This document shows positions 8,606 to 18,331 of a stretch of DNA of 64,000 nt, piece by piece. Source of the DNA: Flammeovirgaceae bacterium UBA2366 (GTDB lineage: Bacteria > Bacteroidota > Bacteroidia > Cytophagales > Cyclobacteriaceae); the NCBI GenBank assembly GCA_002344065.1, contig DDTK01000001.1, positions 312,076-376,075 on the forward strand, written 5' to 3'. How positions within the stretch are numbered: the stretch's first letter is position 1; every line of letters begins with the position of its first letter. Position numbers and translations under genes: made by a program. A model generated the notes under the pieces. That model ran no database searches and was not told the origin of the DNA. It saw only the letters and a program-made list of their open reading frames with translations.

Positions 8606-11600
8606 ATGAGCGAATTTTTTATCCGAAGACCAATCGTAGCGATGGTGATCTCCATCCTGATGGTCATCATGGGGTTAATTACGTTGCGCAGTATTCCCAT
8701 CTCCAAGTATCCGGAAATTACACCACCCATGGTGCAGGTAACCACGCTATTCAATGGTGCCAATGCAGTAAACGTTGAACAAGCCGTGGCCACACCCATC
8801 GAGCAACAAGTAAATGGTGTGGAGAATATGTTGTACATGAAATCCATCAACGCAGCGGATGGTTCACTTACCCTACAAGTATCGTTTGAAGTTGGTGTGG
8901 ATCTCGACAACTCGAATATGCTTACCCAAAACCGGGTGTCTCAGGCCAGCGCCAAAATGCCCAATGAAGTAAAGGCTTATGGCGTTACCACTAAAAAATC
9001 GTTGGTATTTCCAATGATGCTCGTTTCATTATCATCTCCCAATGAAACGTTTGATGGTGTATTTCTGAACAACTACGCCAACATTAACATTGTTGATCAG
9101 TTAAAGCGCTTGAAAGGTGTGGGCGATGTAACGCTGTTTGGCGGAGCGGATTATTCCATGCGCATCTGGTTAAGTCCCGATCAACTCACCAAACTCAACC
9201 TCACCGTTACCGATGTGATGAACGCGGTAAAAAAGCAAAATGCAATTGCACCGGGTGGTAAGTTTGGCGGTTCACCTGCACCCAAAGGTGTGGAGTATAC
9301 CTATAGCGTTCTCTTACAGGAACGACTGGTTACCGAGGAAGAATTCGGAAACATTATTGTAAAGGCCGATGAGAAAGGCTCGATCGTGCGTCTGAAAGAT
9401 ATTGCCCGGCTGGAATTAGGTATTGAGAATTATAACTCCTTCAGTCGTATTAATAAAAAACCAGCTGCAACCATTGTGGTGTTTCAAATGCCAGGTTCCA
9501 ATGCTTTGGATGTTGCCGAAAGTGTACAGAATACCATGGTTGAGTTGGGTGCTCGTTTTCCGGAAGATCTAAAATATGACATCTCTCTAAATACAACCCG
9601 CGCGGTGTCCGTAGGTATTGAAGAAATTATTCATACGTTGTTTGAAGCGGTTGTCCTGGTAATTCTTGTTGTGTTTTTGTTTTTACAGGATTGGCGGGCA
9701 ACATTGATACCGTTGTTAACGGTTCCTGTTTCCTTGATCGGAACGTTTATCATTTTCCCGATGCTGGGTTTCTCCGTCAACGTATTATCCCTGTTGGGAT
9801 TGGTGCTCGCGATCGGTCTTGTGGTCGATGATGCTATCGTGGTGGTGGAGGCTGTAATGCACAACATCGAACATGGCATGAAGCCCAAAGAAGCTACGCA
9901 GAAAGCCATGAAGGAAGTAGGCGGGCCGGTAATCGCCATTGCCCTGATTCTTGCCGCGGTGTTTGTGCCCGTAGCATTTGCCGGTGGTATTACCGGTAGG
10001 TTGTATCAGCAGTTCGCGATCACAATCGCAATCTCGGTATTGTTCTCAGCTTTTAACGCCTTAACACTTAGTCCTGCACTAAGCGCCATCCTGTTAAAAC
10101 CCAAGAAAAAATCAACCGGTTTGCTGCAACGATTCTTCGATGCGTTCAACCGAATGTTTGATAAGTTCACGTTAGGCTATACGGGAGTAGCGGGAATCGT
10201 AGCCAAAAAGTCAATTCGCTCTATTATTATAATAGGCGTGGTCGTAGGCGTAACCGGAATTCTGGGCAAAAATATTCCCGGTGGTTTCGTACCCGAAGAA
10301 GACGAAGGATATTACCTGGTGAACATCCAGCTTCCGGATGCGGCCTCTATGGAACGCACCGATGAGGTCGCCAAAAAAATTGAAGAAATTATTAACAACA
10401 CAGAGGGAGTTGCCTACTCCACTATGGTGGTCGGTTATAGTATGCTTACACAATCGTATTCCACCAACAATGCATTCGTATTTATTTCCTTAGAGCCCTG
10501 GGAAGAACGCGAGAAAACCGCCAAGCAATTAATTCAGCAAACGAATCTGGCCTTTCGCACTACAATTTCTGATGCTACCGCCATCGCTTTTGGTCCGCCA
10601 CCCATTGAAGGGCTTGGAACATCAGCTGGCTTTACCTTGCAACTCCTGGATCGTTCCGGTAACACACCACAGTTTCTGGATGAACAAGCGCGCAATTTTA
10701 TAGCTGAGGTTAAAAAGCGTCCGGAGATTGCCAATGCGTTTACACTCTACCGGTCGAATGTACCACAAAAACAAATTGTCATCGACTACGATAAAGCAGA
10801 AAAACTGGGAATCGATCAGAATGAAATAACCAGTACCATCTCGACTTACCTTGGCAGTAGCTACATCAACGACTTCAACCGGTTTGGAAGACAGTACAAA
10901 GTGTTTGTTCAGGCCGAAGCAGAAGACAGACTCAGCCCGGATGATCTCGCACGATACTATGTTCGCAGCAAGTCTGGGGAAATTGTGCCACTCAATACGT
11001 TAGCTTCTGTTGAAGACATTACAGGACCCTCCTACACCAACCGTTTTAATATGTTTCGTGCTGCCGAAATTTCCGGGGCGCCAGCGGAAGGCTACAGCTC
11101 AGCTGATGCGCTGAAAGCACTGGAGGAAGTTGCCGCAGGCCTTCCCAAAGAACTTGGTATTGCCTGGAGTAACATGAGTTACCAGGAAAAAGCAGCTGAA
11201 GGTACTGGTGGCACAATGTTCTTGATGGCATTAGTATTTGTTTTCCTGATTCTTGCTGCACAGTATGAAAGCTGGAAGCTTCCATTCAGTGTGTTGCTCG
11301 GTGTACCGGCTGCCGTGTTTGGGGCCTTCTTAGGATTATACCTAGCCGGCCTCTGGAGCCCGAGCTACGTAAACAATGTGTTTGCGCAGATCGGACTTGT
11401 GATGTTGATCGGCTTAACAGCCAAGAACGCTATCCTTATAGTAGAGTTCGCGAAGATGCTTCATGAAGAGCAGGGTAAATCGTTATTTGATGCCGCATTG
11501 GAATCTGCCAAACTCAGGCTTCGTCCTATTCTGATGACTTCTTTCGCCTTTATGCTGGGTGTAGTTCCATTACTAACCGCTTCAGGTGCGGGTGCTGAAG

Positions 11601-11761
11601 CAAGAAAGGTAATGGGTATGGCTGTATTTAGCGGAACCTTAATCGCCACCATCATTGGAGTAATTGTAGTGCCTGCATTATTTGTATTCATAGAAAGTAT
11701 CGGTTCCAAAAAGAAAGGAAAATCCGATACCTCTGTTTCACCTTCTGAACCGGCTCATTGA
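8606..11761 (+). CDS. RND multidrug efflux permease (HAE1 family, AcrB/MexB type)
   Basis: Encodes 1051 residues, the normal size for HAE1 pumps. It starts MSEFFIRRPIVAMVISI, the typical first transmembrane helix, and shows two halves of six helices with two large periplasmic loops each. The proton-relay pair appears in GLVVDDAIVVVEA at about residue 408. The second half contains the matching GLTAKNAILIVEFA segment with the conserved Lys. Porter-domain segments such as PxxxGLGTSAGF are also present. It exports hydrophobic or amphiphilic compounds using the proton gradient; the substrate range cannot be read from sequence. The outer-membrane factor gene begins one base after its stop codon. 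Confidence 0.96.
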   Translation: MSEFFIRRPIVAMVISILMVIMGLITLRSIPISKYPEITPPMVQVTTLFNGANAVNVEQAVATPIEQQVNGVENMLYMKSINAADGSLTLQVSFEVGVDLDNSNMLTQNRVSQASAKMPNEVKAYGVTTKKSLVFPMMLVSLSSPNETFDGVFLNNYANINIVDQLKRLKGVGDVTLFGGADYSMRIWLSPDQLTKLNLTVTDVMNAVKKQNAIAPGGKFGGSPAPKGVEYTYSVLLQERLVTEEEFGNIIVKADEKGSIVRLKDIARLELGIENYNSFSRINKKPAATIVVFQMPGSNALDVAESVQNTMVELGARFPEDLKYDISLNTTRAVSVGIEEIIHTLFEAVVLVILVVFLFLQDWRATLIPLLTVPVSLIGTFIIFPMLGFSVNVLSLLGLVLAIGLVVDDAIVVVEAVMHNIEHGMKPKEATQKAMKEVGGPVIAIALILAAVFVPVAFAGGITGRLYQQFAITIAISVLFSAFNALTLSPALSAILLKPKKKSTGLLQRFFDAFNRMFDKFTLGYTGVAGIVAKKSIRSIIIIGVVVGVTGILGKNIPGGFVPEEDEGYYLVNIQLPDAASMERTDEVAKKIEEIINNTEGVAYSTMVVGYSMLTQSYSTNNAFVFISLEPWEEREKTAKQLIQQTNLAFRTTISDATAIAFGPPPIEGLGTSAGFTLQLLDRSGNTPQFLDEQARNFIAEVKKRPEIANAFTLYRSNVPQKQIVIDYDKAEKLGIDQNEITSTISTYLGSSYINDFNRFGRQYKVFVQAEAEDRLSPDDLARYYVRSKSGEIVPLNTLASVEDITGPSYTNRFNMFRAAEISGAPAEGYSSADALKALEEVAAGLPKELGIAWSNMSYQEKAAEGTGGTMFLMALVFVFLILAAQYESWKLPFSVLLGVPAAVFGAFLGLYLAGLWSPSYVNNVFAQIGLVMLIGLTAKNAILIVEFAKMLHEEQGKSLFDAALESAKLRLRPILMTSFAFMLGVVPLLTASGAGAEARKVMGMAVFSGTLIATIIGVIVVPALFVFIESIGSKKKGKSDTSVSPSEPAH

Positions 11762-11762
11762 T

Positions 11763-13139
11763 ATGAAGAATAGAATTTTAATCGTATTCATCTTGTTGGT
11801 TCTTGCCGGATGTGCCGTAGGACCAAAATATTCAAAGCCTGATGTCAAAAAAAATCAGGCTTATACTCAAGCCACTGTACAAACCGATTCCATCACTAAC
11901 CTAAAATGGTGGGATGTGTACCAGGATACCGTGCTGCAATCACTGATACGAATTGCAGTTGATTCCAATCTTGACATTCGCACCGCTATTGCGCGTGTAG
12001 ATGAAGCCAAAGCTATCCTTGGCTTTAACCAGGCGAACATGTTTCCTTTCTTGGATTATTCTGCGCGCGGACGAGCTTCCGATTTCCGCAGCGCAGCAGA
12101 AGGCGCAGGTGTTGCCTTTTCCCAAAACTCATTAGCCGTGTTGGGAAATGTTTCCTGGGAAATTGACGTGTGGGGCAAGCTCCGTCATGCCAACCGAGCA
12201 GCCTATGCCGACTTACTATCGACTGATGAAACCCGAAAGTCGATTTATATCAGTATCGTTGCACAGGTTGCCGAATTGTATTTTCAATTGCGCGGATTGG
12301 ATGAACGGCTTGAGATTACACGCAGAACATACCAGACACGCATGGAGTATTTGAATATTATCACACTCCGGTTTGAAAAAGGTGATGTGTCTGAATTAGA
12401 TAAGCTGCAAGCTCAAAACATTGCAGCTGCCGCACAGGCGCAACTTTATAGTATTGAGCGGACCATCATCGCCACCGAAAATGCGCTCAATATCTTAGTG
12501 GGACTTCCCTATTCCCCCATTACCAGGGGATTGCAAAACGATCAGCAACAACTGCCGTTGGATATTCCAAGTGGAATTCCTTCTGAATTGCTGGAACGCA
12601 GACCAGACATCCGCTCGGCAGAGCAGCAGCTCGTGGCACAGACCGAACGTGTCGGTATAGCTGTTGCCTTGCGTTTTCCATCACTGAGTTTAACAGGAAT
12701 ATTGGGTGTTGCCAGTCCTGATATTTCGAACCTGTTTACAGCCGATGCATTTTTGGGATCTGTAACAGGACAACTGACCGGGCCGATCTTTCGCTTCAAT
12801 CAAAATAAACGAAGAGTAGAAGCCGAAAAAGCCAAAGCAAAACAGGCGGCCTATCAATATGAAAAAACAGTACTCGTTGCCTTTGCAGAGGTTGAAAATT
12901 CACTGGCTGAAATACGTACCTACCGCAATGAGTTTACCGCCCGGCAAACCCAGGTAGCCGCAACCGAACAGTCGCTTACCCTCTCAAAAGCATTATACGA
13001 TAATGGGTATACCTCGTTCCTGCAGGTATTGGATGCCGAGCGTGAATTATATAACGCACAATTTGAAAAATCTCTAGCACTGCAATACCAACTCATCTCA
13101 ACGGTTAGACTATACAAAGCGTTGGGGGGCGGTTGGTGA
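11763..13139 (+). CDS. RND outer-membrane factor lipoprotein (NodT/OprM family)
   Basis: Encodes 458 residues. The lipoprotein signal peptide ends Leu-Ala-Gly-Cys with Cys17, and the mature start CAVGPKYSKPD is characteristic of NodT-type outer-membrane factors. Two repeated coiled-coil/beta halves follow, including ELLERRPDIRSAEQQL, LRFPSLSLTGILG and a late segment AVxYDNGYTSFLQVLDAERELY. The trimer forms the tunnel through the outer membrane for the pump encoded just upstream. Immediate adjacency in the order adaptor, pump, channel gives a complete tripartite system. A further gene follows 16 bases later. Confidence 0.95.
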   Translation: MKNRILIVFILLVLAGCAVGPKYSKPDVKKNQAYTQATVQTDSITNLKWWDVYQDTVLQSLIRIAVDSNLDIRTAIARVDEAKAILGFNQANMFPFLDYSARGRASDFRSAAEGAGVAFSQNSLAVLGNVSWEIDVWGKLRHANRAAYADLLSTDETRKSIYISIVAQVAELYFQLRGLDERLEITRRTYQTRMEYLNIITLRFEKGDVSELDKLQAQNIAAAAQAQLYSIERTIIATENALNILVGLPYSPITRGLQNDQQQLPLDIPSGIPSELLERRPDIRSAEQQLVAQTERVGIAVALRFPSLSLTGILGVASPDISNLFTADAFLGSVTGQLTGPIFRFNQNKRRVEAEKAKAKQAAYQYEKTVLVAFAEVENSLAEIRTYRNEFTARQTQVAATEQSLTLSKALYDNGYTSFLQVLDAERELYNAQFEKSLALQYQLISTVRLYKALGGGW

Positions 13140-13155
13140 ATAAACATCTACTAAC

Positions 13156-13905
13156 ATGAAGAATCTCACTTGCATTTTATTTTTTCTAGTGGTCACTGTT
13201 TGGACAAGTGCGCAACAGACTAATGAAAATATTGATCGGAAAAATACCATTAAAGTTGATCTTACTTCTTACTGGCTTTATCGCAATGCCGTAGTCTTTT
13301 CGTACGAGCGTGTAACCAAAGCTAACCAAACCTTTGCCGTAACGGCCGGCTATCAGCAATTTCCACCGGTGTTGGGAGCTATTTCAGACAATGTTAATAT
13401 CCAACGCGAAGCCAATTCAACCGGATTAAAATTTGGCGGTGAGTACCGCTTTTACCTTGCGAAGGAAAATAAATACGGGGCACCACATGGCGTGTACATC
13501 GGCCCTTACGCTTCATATCATAATTATTCCAACGACCGTTTCATCGAAGTGAATAACAATGGAACATTAGAGAATGGAGAAATGAATACCGATTTAGGTA
13601 TTCTTAATATTGGTGTTCAACTGGGCTACCAGTTTGTACTCAACAATCGCTGGACAATTGATTTGGTTTTTGTTGGACCATCTGTTTCCAACTACAGATT
13701 TAAGTCAAGCCTTGACGGGAATTTCTCTATTGATCCGGATGATATTACCAACGAAATTATTCGCGCGCTCATTGATAAATACCCAGCCTTTGAAGAATTG
13801 ATAGATGAAGGCAAGACTACTTCCAATGGAAAGATTAATACCTGGGGTTATGGATATCGCTACCAATTACAGATCGGCTACCACTTTGGCAGGAAGAAAA
13901 AATAA
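13156..13905 (+). CDS. Outer-membrane beta-barrel-like protein at end of efflux operon
   Basis: Encodes 249 residues with a signal peptide (about 20 residues, ending TSAQQ). The mature protein contains repeated strand-like segments rich in Tyr and Gly: VDLTSYWLYRNAVVFSYER, FGGEYRFYLAKEN, LGYQFVLNNRWTIDLVF and YGYRYQLQIGYHFG. It resembles DUF3575-type small barrels, but I am not certain of the family. It lies 16 bases after the outer-membrane factor on the same strand, so it is probably co-transcribed. Whether it contributes to efflux is unknown. Confidence 0.6.
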   Translation: MKNLTCILFFLVVTVWTSAQQTNENIDRKNTIKVDLTSYWLYRNAVVFSYERVTKANQTFAVTAGYQQFPPVLGAISDNVNIQREANSTGLKFGGEYRFYLAKENKYGAPHGVYIGPYASYHNYSNDRFIEVNNNGTLENGEMNTDLGILNIGVQLGYQFVLNNRWTIDLVFVGPSVSNYRFKSSLDGNFSIDPDDITNEIIRALIDKYPAFEELIDEGKTTSNGKINTWGYGYRYQLQIGYHFGRKKK

Positions 13906-14005
13906 TTATTCAATTCTTCTAAATTTTTCTCACACTGTTAAAAAGGCACACGTTAATTGATTATCGTTATTAACAATTTTATTCTTTATTCTTAAGCTAT
14001 ACATA

Positions 14006-14566
14006 ATGAAAAAAAATTTACTTCTTCTGATTATTAGTTCACTGTCGATCATTTCCTTGGAGGCACAAAAAGTAACGACAGATTATGATACCAGTGTTGA
14101 TTTCAAAAAATTCAAAACCTATGCGTGGCTTGCGCCTGGTGACAGTATATTAAACCGTCACCGTGCAGACAAGCCTTTTGGCGATTACGTGATGTACTAC
14201 GCTAATCAGGAATTGAAAAGTCGTGGGATGCTCATGGACACGGTGCAACCCGATGCCATCTTCATATTTTTTACCAGCGTAGAAGAGTATACTACCTACT
14301 CTCAAAGCCCTACACTCAGTGTCGGTGTTGGTGTTGGTGGCCCAGGCTATTATGCATATGGTGCTGCTCCTGTTGCCGGTGGTAAAATTACAGCTACCAC
14401 AAAAGAGGATGGAATTCTAAAGTACGTGATGCACAGTACTGAAACCGGTACAGTAGTGTGGTCGGGAATGGTAGAAAAGGAATTCAAAATGTCGGATGAT
14501 GTTGCTGCACTCATTGGTGAAGTGGCAACAAAGATTTTTAAAAAGTATCCACTCAAGAAACTATAG
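14006..14566 (+). CDS. DUF4136 exported protein (paralogue 1)
   Basis: Encodes 186 residues. A signal peptide (about 20 residues, ending LEAQK) is followed by the DUF4136 signature start VTTDYDTSVDFKKFKTYAW. The usual late segments are also present: a Gly/Tyr-rich loop, KEDGILKYVMHSTETGTVVWSG and an amphipathic end (ATKIFKKYP). There is no lipobox Cys, unlike the two paralogues at 35.3 and 37.4 kb. The family is common in Bacteroidota and Proteobacteria envelopes and has no settled function. The gene stands alone, with an A/T-rich leader of 100 bases and no recognised operator. Confidence 0.85.
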   Translation: MKKNLLLLIISSLSIISLEAQKVTTDYDTSVDFKKFKTYAWLAPGDSILNRHRADKPFGDYVMYYANQELKSRGMLMDTVQPDAIFIFFTSVEEYTTYSQSPTLSVGVGVGGPGYYAYGAAPVAGGKITATTKEDGILKYVMHSTETGTVVWSGMVEKEFKMSDDVAALIGEVATKIFKKYPLKKL

Positions 14567-14744
14567 TAGAAGCATAATCAGAGCTGAAAGAACCCTTGTT
14601 AAAGTGCACACAGGGTAGATTCTGATTTATAATTTAGGTTTCAACAGGTCAGCCTTGTTTACTTTTTAATCTTGACTATATTGAAAGCCGCTTGAGGAAG
14701 TAAAACACCGTGACACTCATGTTAAACCTGCAACCCGAACCGTT

Positions 14745-15599
14745 ATGATGTGGATGTTGTGCCTGAAAATATCACTGATCATTTTCATCGCTGGCAACCT
14801 GCTGGAAATGGGGTTAAGATTAAATCCAAGGGACATTTTGAAAGGTCTGAAAGATTACCGCTTTGTCGCCAATTCGCTTGTCTGGGGCTTTGTTGCAGGA
14901 CCATTGCTGGCGTTAGGCATAACAAAAATAATTCCGCTGGAAGAACCCTACGCATTAGGTCTTATCCTTCTGGGCATGGCGCCCGCTGCTCCTTTTCTTC
15001 CGATGCTTGCAGCACGAGCAAATGCTGATCGTGGGTATACTGCTGCGTTTATGTTTCTCATCGCTATAACTACAGTATTATTTATGCCCATTGTAGTGCC
15101 TGTAATGACTAATGAATTATCAATTACCGCGTGGACGATTGCAAAGCCGCTTTTGCTTATGATTCTGCTACCCATGGTCACTGGAATGCTTCTCCTTCGA
15201 AAATATAAACACCTTTCGACAAGGATGATTCCGGTGGTAAAAAAAGTTGCCGGAATTTTTGCCCTGACAACCCTTTCACTTTCTGTTGTAATATTTTTTG
15301 AGGGCCTCATTGCGCTATCTGATGTGAAAATATTTTTAGCGCAGCTTGTGTTCTTTTCTGCCATGATGATATTCCCGTATTGGTTAAGCCTGGGACTAAA
15401 GCAGGAACACCGCGTTATCATCAGCATAGGACTGGCAACGCGAAACCTGGGTGCTGCAGTTGCCCCACTGCTTTCCATTGCTGAAATCGATCAGCGCGCA
15501 TTCATCATGATTGTACTGGCCGTTCCCTTTATGCTTGGCTTTGCCCTGTTATCGGCTAAATTATTTGGGTCTGTTAAAGTAGAGTCTGCACAACTCTAA
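14745..15599 (+). CDS. BASS-family (bile acid:Na+ symporter-like) transporter
   Basis: Encodes 284 residues with about nine hydrophobic helices. Landmarks are GLILLGMAPAAPFLPMLA in helices 3-4 and a late ATRNLGAAVAPLLSIAE, which correspond to the two crossover motifs of the bile acid/sodium symporter superfamily (also ArsB-like Acr3 and pantothenate relatives). Substrate is unknown; in this clade organic anions are transported with Na+. It has its own 178-base leader, which contains no recognised regulator site. It converges with a broken gene fragment on the other strand. Confidence 0.75.
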   Translation: MMWMLCLKISLIIFIAGNLLEMGLRLNPRDILKGLKDYRFVANSLVWGFVAGPLLALGITKIIPLEEPYALGLILLGMAPAAPFLPMLAARANADRGYTAAFMFLIAITTVLFMPIVVPVMTNELSITAWTIAKPLLLMILLPMVTGMLLLRKYKHLSTRMIPVVKKVAGIFALTTLSLSVVIFFEGLIALSDVKIFLAQLVFFSAMMIFPYWLSLGLKQEHRVIISIGLATRNLGAAVAPLLSIAEIDQRAFIMIVLAVPFMLGFALLSAKLFGSVKVESAQL

Positions 15600-15631
15600 G
15601 GTTCCAGTAATTAATGTGATCTAAGAAAACG

Positions 15632-15838
15632 TTAAAAGGCAACACGCATCAGTACTTTGATGATATCAGCCAATGGCATCATCGTTAGCACGAGTGGTAA
15701 GACCGGTGCCAGTGTGATCATCACCAGGGAAATGATGTCGCTGCGTGTTATGGGCACGGCACGCATAGCCTCCACCGTCTTATAAGCTGTTGTCAGATCG
15801 GAAAGTCCCTGATCAACACACGCTTTGGGGGTAAAAAA
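15632..15838 (-). pseudogene. C-terminal remnant of an integral membrane protein gene
   Basis: On the minus strand an open frame of about 69 codons ends with TAA at 15632-15634 but has no start codon. Going upstream it meets an in-frame stop just beyond a run of eight T. The translation contains AYKTVEAMRAVPITRSDI followed by a hydrophobic helix with APVLPLVLTMMPLADIIK, ending VLMRVAF. This looks like the tail of a polytopic or hairpin membrane protein whose 5' part has been deleted, with the AsmA-like gene now 22 bases away. I cannot name the parent family. A gene caller would miss it because no start remains. Confidence 0.6.
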
Positions 15839-15859
15839 AATTTAATCATGACATCTTTG

Positions 15860-17686
15860 TTATTTATTTTTATTTTCTGCTTTTGTTGCCTTCTTCTCTT
15901 CTTTATAGGTCTTTCTGTTTTCTTTTGACATGATCATGGTCTCTTTCAGTCCATTTAATAAGGATTTAATAAGCACATTCACAAATCCTTTATTCATATC
16001 GCGCTGAACTTCAAAACGAACTACACGGGGAGGTGCTGTTGAAGATACCGGGTTACTATTATTTAATACCGTATTGGCAGCAAAAGCCAGTATGGCACTT
16101 TTCCACTTTGACTGTTCATGAAGTTGAAGATCAACTTCCAGGCTGTCGTATAAAAATTTCATGGTGCCGGATGCTTTTGTTTCCTCCGCCACTCCGCTGA
16201 AAGAAATTTCACGGGCAATGCCGGCATTAATTTTTGCAGGAGTGTAAGCCTGAATGAGGGGATTCAGATCCGGCAACTTGAATTGTTCTAACCTTCCTTT
16301 AAACGTGAATTGTGGCTTGTTGTATAAAAACTCCAATTCGGTGTTGAAATGAACTTTATTATTAATCCAGGCATCGGCTTGCATAAGAAGACCTGATTGA
16401 CTGGAAAGTGTAGATATGTTTTTTACACTTAAACTTGCGCGGGAAATGTTTACGGTGGCCAAGGTACCATCGGGTTTTCTTTCGGTGTTTTCCAGATGAA
16501 CATTTGTTGCATTCACTTTTTTAATAGCTAACGGCATTTTTATTTCCCCTATGGTCTGCCCCAGATAAACAGGATACCGCGTTGAATCCATGGGCTTGGT
16601 CTTATCCTTATAAATAGATGCTCTTACATTATCAATGGAAATTTCATCGACAACTAATTTCTGAGCATAAATAAGGGAGTCAAAATTCAGTTGAAGAATA
16701 TCTATTGTGCCTATTGAGCCAGAGAACTCCGTGTGCTGATAGGTATACTTCCGTTGCATGGTTGCATGACTAACATTGGGTTTAAAACTTATATCCTTAA
16801 GCTTTAAATGTTTTTCCTTATAGCTCAGTTCAAAGGACTGTAGGGTAACATGAAAAAGACTGTCCACTGTTTGTATATCCAGATTATTCAAACCAGTAGT
16901 AAAATCACGAAAGTGATACTGTAATGAATCCAAGGTAAGTTGCACGGCTACTGAATCCAATCCGATTTTAAAATCACTAAATCCAATTTTCTGAAAAGAT
17001 CCCGTTTTCAAATGACCATGAAACTCGCCAACGGAAAGGATTGCATTATTAACAAATGCCAGGTATTCAGCAGGCTGTTGACTTATCTGAACATCCTGCA
17101 ACCTGATGGTAAAATACTTGCTGTTGAATTCCCGTTGCTTATGTGTGTTAATGGTATGAAAAGATGCATCAATCAACGCAAATTCTTTTAAGTAAAAAGC
17201 CGAAAGCTTCTCTTTACCTGCTGTAGTCTTTGTTTCTGTTGTCTCAACAGTATCCTTAAAAGGTAGTATGATGTGCCGCTTCCCATTGAGGTTAACTTCA
17301 ACAAATGGTTTTGTAATCGAAATGCGTTCCAGGACAAGCCGATTTAATTTTAATAATGTACGGATCTCCACATTTTCCAGGGTGATTTCCTTCGTAGTTA
17401 ACCGGAAAGAACTATTAATGTAAGGGTAGTTCTTTAATGGTATATCCCGCGGCTGCACCGAAACATCAAATACCCGTATACTGCCTTCAACAAGGTTAAC
17501 CCGTAGGTTTTCAAACTTCAATTCATATATATCGGCAGCAAGACTTGATTCAAAACTTTTTATCAGCGCTTTTGATAACAACCGGTTGAAATTGAAGTAT
17601 AACAGGGTGGCTCCTGTAACAAGAATAAAAAGAATAGCAATACCAACGATTCGTAAAAAAGGTCTTTTTTTCTTTACCGAATTCAT
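15860..17686 (-). CDS. AsmA-like protein (DUF748-like), inner-membrane anchored
   Basis: Encodes 608 residues. After a basic N-terminus (NSVKKKRPFLR) a single transmembrane helix spans residues 12-32. The rest is periplasmic, with long runs of alternating beta-strand segments such as ITLENVEIRTLLKLNRLVLE and ISITKPFVEVNLNGKR, typical of the AsmA/DUF748 superfamily that includes TamB. The C-terminus is highly Lys/Glu-rich (about 25 residues). Such proteins are thought to bridge the membranes and move lipids or aid outer-membrane assembly (family knowledge); which of these applies here is not visible. It is divergent from the DUF202 gene across the third TGAT-N4-ATCA box. Confidence 0.75.
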   Translation of the reverse strand: MNSVKKKRPFLRIVGIAILFILVTGATLLYFNFNRLLSKALIKSFESSLAADIYELKFENLRVNLVEGSIRVFDVSVQPRDIPLKNYPYINSSFRLTTKEITLENVEIRTLLKLNRLVLERISITKPFVEVNLNGKRHIILPFKDTVETTETKTTAGKEKLSAFYLKEFALIDASFHTINTHKQREFNSKYFTIRLQDVQISQQPAEYLAFVNNAILSVGEFHGHLKTGSFQKIGFSDFKIGLDSVAVQLTLDSLQYHFRDFTTGLNNLDIQTVDSLFHVTLQSFELSYKEKHLKLKDISFKPNVSHATMQRKYTYQHTEFSGSIGTIDILQLNFDSLIYAQKLVVDEISIDNVRASIYKDKTKPMDSTRYPVYLGQTIGEIKMPLAIKKVNATNVHLENTERKPDGTLATVNISRASLSVKNISTLSSQSGLLMQADAWINNKVHFNTELEFLYNKPQFTFKGRLEQFKLPDLNPLIQAYTPAKINAGIAREISFSGVAEETKASGTMKFLYDSLEVDLQLHEQSKWKSAILAFAANTVLNNSNPVSSTAPPRVVRFEVQRDMNKGFVNVLIKSLLNGLKETMIMSKENRKTYKEEKKATKAENKNK

Positions 17687-17764
17687 GTCATTTTTTATTT
17701 AAAAAGATTCAAAAGAATTTCAGTTACAGATATTGAAACTAAATGACCTATAAAGGTATTGCTA

Positions 17765-17776
17765 TGATTTTTATCA
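17765..17776. promoter_or_regulatory. Crp/Fnr-type box (copy 3)
   Basis: TGATTTTTATCA in context CTATGATTTTTATCAGTGG, between the divergent AsmA-like and DUF202 genes. The centre is 51.5 bp before a -7-like TTATTTTG at 17822, the same spacing as at the efflux operon. Confidence 0.5.
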
Positions 17777-17821
17777 GTGGTCATTATCCTCAAATAAAAA
17801 ATCTAAATCCTGATTGCCTGC

Positions 17822-17829
17822 TTATTTTG
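17822..17829 (+). promoter_or_regulatory. Putative -7 element (TTATTTTG) of the DUF202 gene
   Basis: Five of six fixed positions of TAnnTTTG. It precedes the ATG at 17852 by 22 bases and the alternative GTG at 17897 by 67 bases. Confidence 0.3.
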
Positions 17830-17851
17830 ACACATCCTAATTTAGTTTTAA

Positions 17852-18307
17852 ATGTTCATACTTCTACATACTTTAGTAATACTAACTTACTTAACCGTGG
17901 AAGAAGAACTTAATATACCCGATACTGAAAAGGCTGAGAAAAAGGCTGGCAAAAAACAGATGCAAATGGAGCGTATCCGCACAGCCTTTGAGCGCCTACA
18001 GCTTGCCTGGGTAAGAACAAGCCTTACCATGATGGCCATTGGTGTAGGTGGATATGAATATTACCTTAACCGGGTTGAACAAGGCAAAGCACCAATGTTA
18101 TCGTTTATATCGGGTCGTGAGTTGAGCATTTACCTGATTGCAAGTGCGTTTGTTATACTGGTATTGGCAACGCTTCAACACCGGAAAAGTATGGCAACAT
18201 TAAAAAAGTATTATGCAGAATCGCGTTACTCTGTATCTGAAGTTTTAGCCTACCTGATTCTTACCCTCATACTCTTTCTTGTGCTGGTATTAATAATTAA
18301 ACTTTAA
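17852..18307 (+). CDS. DUF202 family membrane protein (YidH-like)
   Basis: Encodes 151 residues if started at the ATG at 17852. The family normally opens with a charged stretch before RxxFERLQLAWVRTSLTMMAIGVGGY (residues 46-70 here), so the GTG at 17897 (V-E-E-E-L) may be the true start; the extra 15 residues are oddly hydrophobic. Three transmembrane helices follow: one in the AWVRTSLTMMAIG region, one near FISGRELSIYLIASAFVIL, and a C-terminal helix ending LVLIIKL. The function of DUF202 is unknown. A MITE-like element follows 25 bases after the stop. Confidence 0.8.
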   Translation: MFILLHTLVILTYLTVEEELNIPDTEKAEKKAGKKQMQMERIRTAFERLQLAWVRTSLTMMAIGVGGYEYYLNRVEQGKAPMLSFISGRELSIYLIASAFVILVLATLQHRKSMATLKKYYAESRYSVSEVLAYLILTLILFLVLVLIIKL

Positions 18308-18331
18308 CCTTTCAGGTTGTAAGCTGAATAA

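Noticed and set aside
17751..17758. TACCTTTA on the minus strand as -7 element of the AsmA-like gene
   Set aside because: It is only 12.5 bp from the Crp/Fnr-type box centre and does not fit the spacing seen at the other promoters, so it was not listed.
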